A stretch of DNA of 64,000 nucleotides from Kwoniella bestiolae CBS 10118 (taxonomy: Eukaryota; Basidiomycota; Tremellomycetes; Tremellales; Cryptococcaceae), in the NCBI RefSeq assembly GCF_000512585.2, contig NC_089243.1, positions 806,001-870,000 of the forward strand. The letters are read 5' to 3'. The translations under genes were made by a program, and so were the position numbers. The notes under the pieces were generated by a model. It was given only the letters and a program-made list of their open reading frames with translations, made no database searches and had not been told where the DNA came from. Each line of letters begins with the position of its first letter. Within the stretch, counting starts at the first letter, position 1. Positions 63,164 to 64,000 of the stretch are shown here, piece after piece.

Positions 63164-64000
63164 TCAAACCCACTTCAACGGACCATCCCCCGCAGGCGTA
63201 ACGGAATGTTTGATCCCTCTATCCTTGTACTCCGACCCCTGTCCAAGACCAGGAGAAGGAGAGGGTTTCGGCGTGGTGATAGAAGTTGTATTTAGTGGTC
63301 TGAGGGATTCCAAGCCTGCTTTGGAGACTCTTCGGCCTGGTTGCAGGGTCGTACGGTCCACTGGGGCTCTGCGGTCATCATTATATCATCAGCTTTGATC
63401 GATCATCATTATATCATTAGCTTCGATCGATCATCTATGAGACATCTGTACACTTATAGGATCAATGCTCCTGTCCAACAGTACTTGGGGTACTATCTGA
63501 TAAATTTCGATAAAGCGTAAAATCAACCCACCTTCGATGATGAACCCACTGTCCATTCTTCCTCACCTCCCTTTCATCTCCCACCTGTCGTCTATTCTCG
63601 TCCGCATCCTCCTCACCCTTCTTTTTATCCCTCCCCTCCCCTTCTTTCGAAGTACCTTCGATCGGAGAGATCCTATTGACAGAAGAAGTAATATCCAAAC
63701 TATGCGACCACGTAGGCGGCAAACTCTCCCTCGTCCTATTATTGCTCTTCCTCCTCTCCTCTTCTCCCGAACTATCTTCCTCCCCTCCATTCCTCGATCT
63801 AGACCTACTGGAATGTCCATGACCAGACCCATTTGAGGAATCTCCATGAACCCCGCCAGATTGTTTCAACCCTAGTTCGGATTCTTCAAATTGCATCAGT
63901 TCAGCTACGAAGCCTATATTCGGTGAGATGCCTTTCCTCCGTTCAGCGACGTATGCATAGGACGTTTTCAGTGTCCATGCGTTGGCGTGGATTAGGTAGG
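63164..64000 (-). CDS. Dual-specificity protein phosphatase, C-terminal part (N-terminus beyond right edge)
   Basis: Exons 63532-64000 and 63164-63368, 163-nt intron, phases consistent; about 224 residues are visible. The first 35 are the end of a DSP catalytic domain: YLIHANAWTLKTSYAYVAER followed by RRKGISPNIGFVAELMQFEE, matching the helix and the SPN-x-GF-x-x-L-x-x-(F/Y)E motif that closes MAPK-phosphatase-type domains. The HCxxGxxR active site must lie to the right of the window. After the domain comes a long disordered tail rich in Ser/Arg/Gly, then Glu/Lys (63540-63850), then PKPSPSP. By family it dephosphorylates Tyr/Ser/Thr, possibly on MAP kinases; this is inference. Confidence 0.82.
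63375..63430. repeat. 28-bp direct tandem repeat, two copies
   Basis: Two adjacent 28-bp units (63375-63402 and 63403-63430) differing at two positions, inside the last intron of the phosphatase gene. Each ends in GATCGA. Confidence 0.85.

Overview
The window looks like nuclear DNA of a tremellomycete (basidiomycete) yeast, most likely Cryptococcus or Kwoniella. This is an inference from gene structure and protein content, not a database match. Most genes are split by many short introns (mainly 46-160 nt, GTRNGT donors, CTRAY-type branch sites close to the acceptor), with very small exons of 6, 12, 13, 14 and 15 nt. I see no rRNA, tRNA, transposon, CRISPR array or plasmid feature. Gene models were assembled by hand from splice signals. 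For nearly all of them the exon phases add up to an uninterrupted frame, which is the main support for the boundaries.

Layout. 1-7.5 kb, all minus strand: a hexose transporter cut by the left edge, a weak hypothetical gene, and a Gfo/Idh/MocA oxidoreductase that seems to have two alternative first exons, the distal one about 2.1 kb upstream. 9.4-20 kb: a 985-residue acidic protein of unknown function, an F-box-like gene, SAR1 (COPII GTPase), and a tight plus-strand pair of a LOG-family hydrolase and an aminodeoxychorismate-lyase-like class IV PLP enzyme. 20-30 kb: an AreA_GATA/DUF1752-type regulator, the GPI mannosyltransferase GPI14 (PIG-M), and a secreted glucanase-like GH128 protein. 31-43 kb: the type I arginine methyltransferase (PRMT1/Hmt1), an FAD amine/amino-acid oxidase, twinfilin, a Bcs1-like AAA ATPase and a lactonase-fold protein.

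43-64 kb is gene-poor. It holds a 1342-residue disordered protein of unknown function, a second F-box-like gene, and a Zn(II)2Cys6 transcription factor preceded by about 3.7 kb of upstream DNA and a spliced leader of about 1.45 kb. That leader begins with about 500 nt lacking any ATG. Further on are a weak multi-exon hypothetical gene and the C-terminal half of a dual-specificity phosphatase cut by the right edge.

The genes do not form a biosynthetic cluster. Themes that recur are secretion and surface assembly (SAR1, GPI14, GH128) and mitochondrial function (oxidoreductase with presequence, Bcs1-like ATPase). The most unusual signals are regulatory: alternative promoters on the oxidoreductase, and the transcription-factor leader, in which a coding-looking frame stops on the main ATG.
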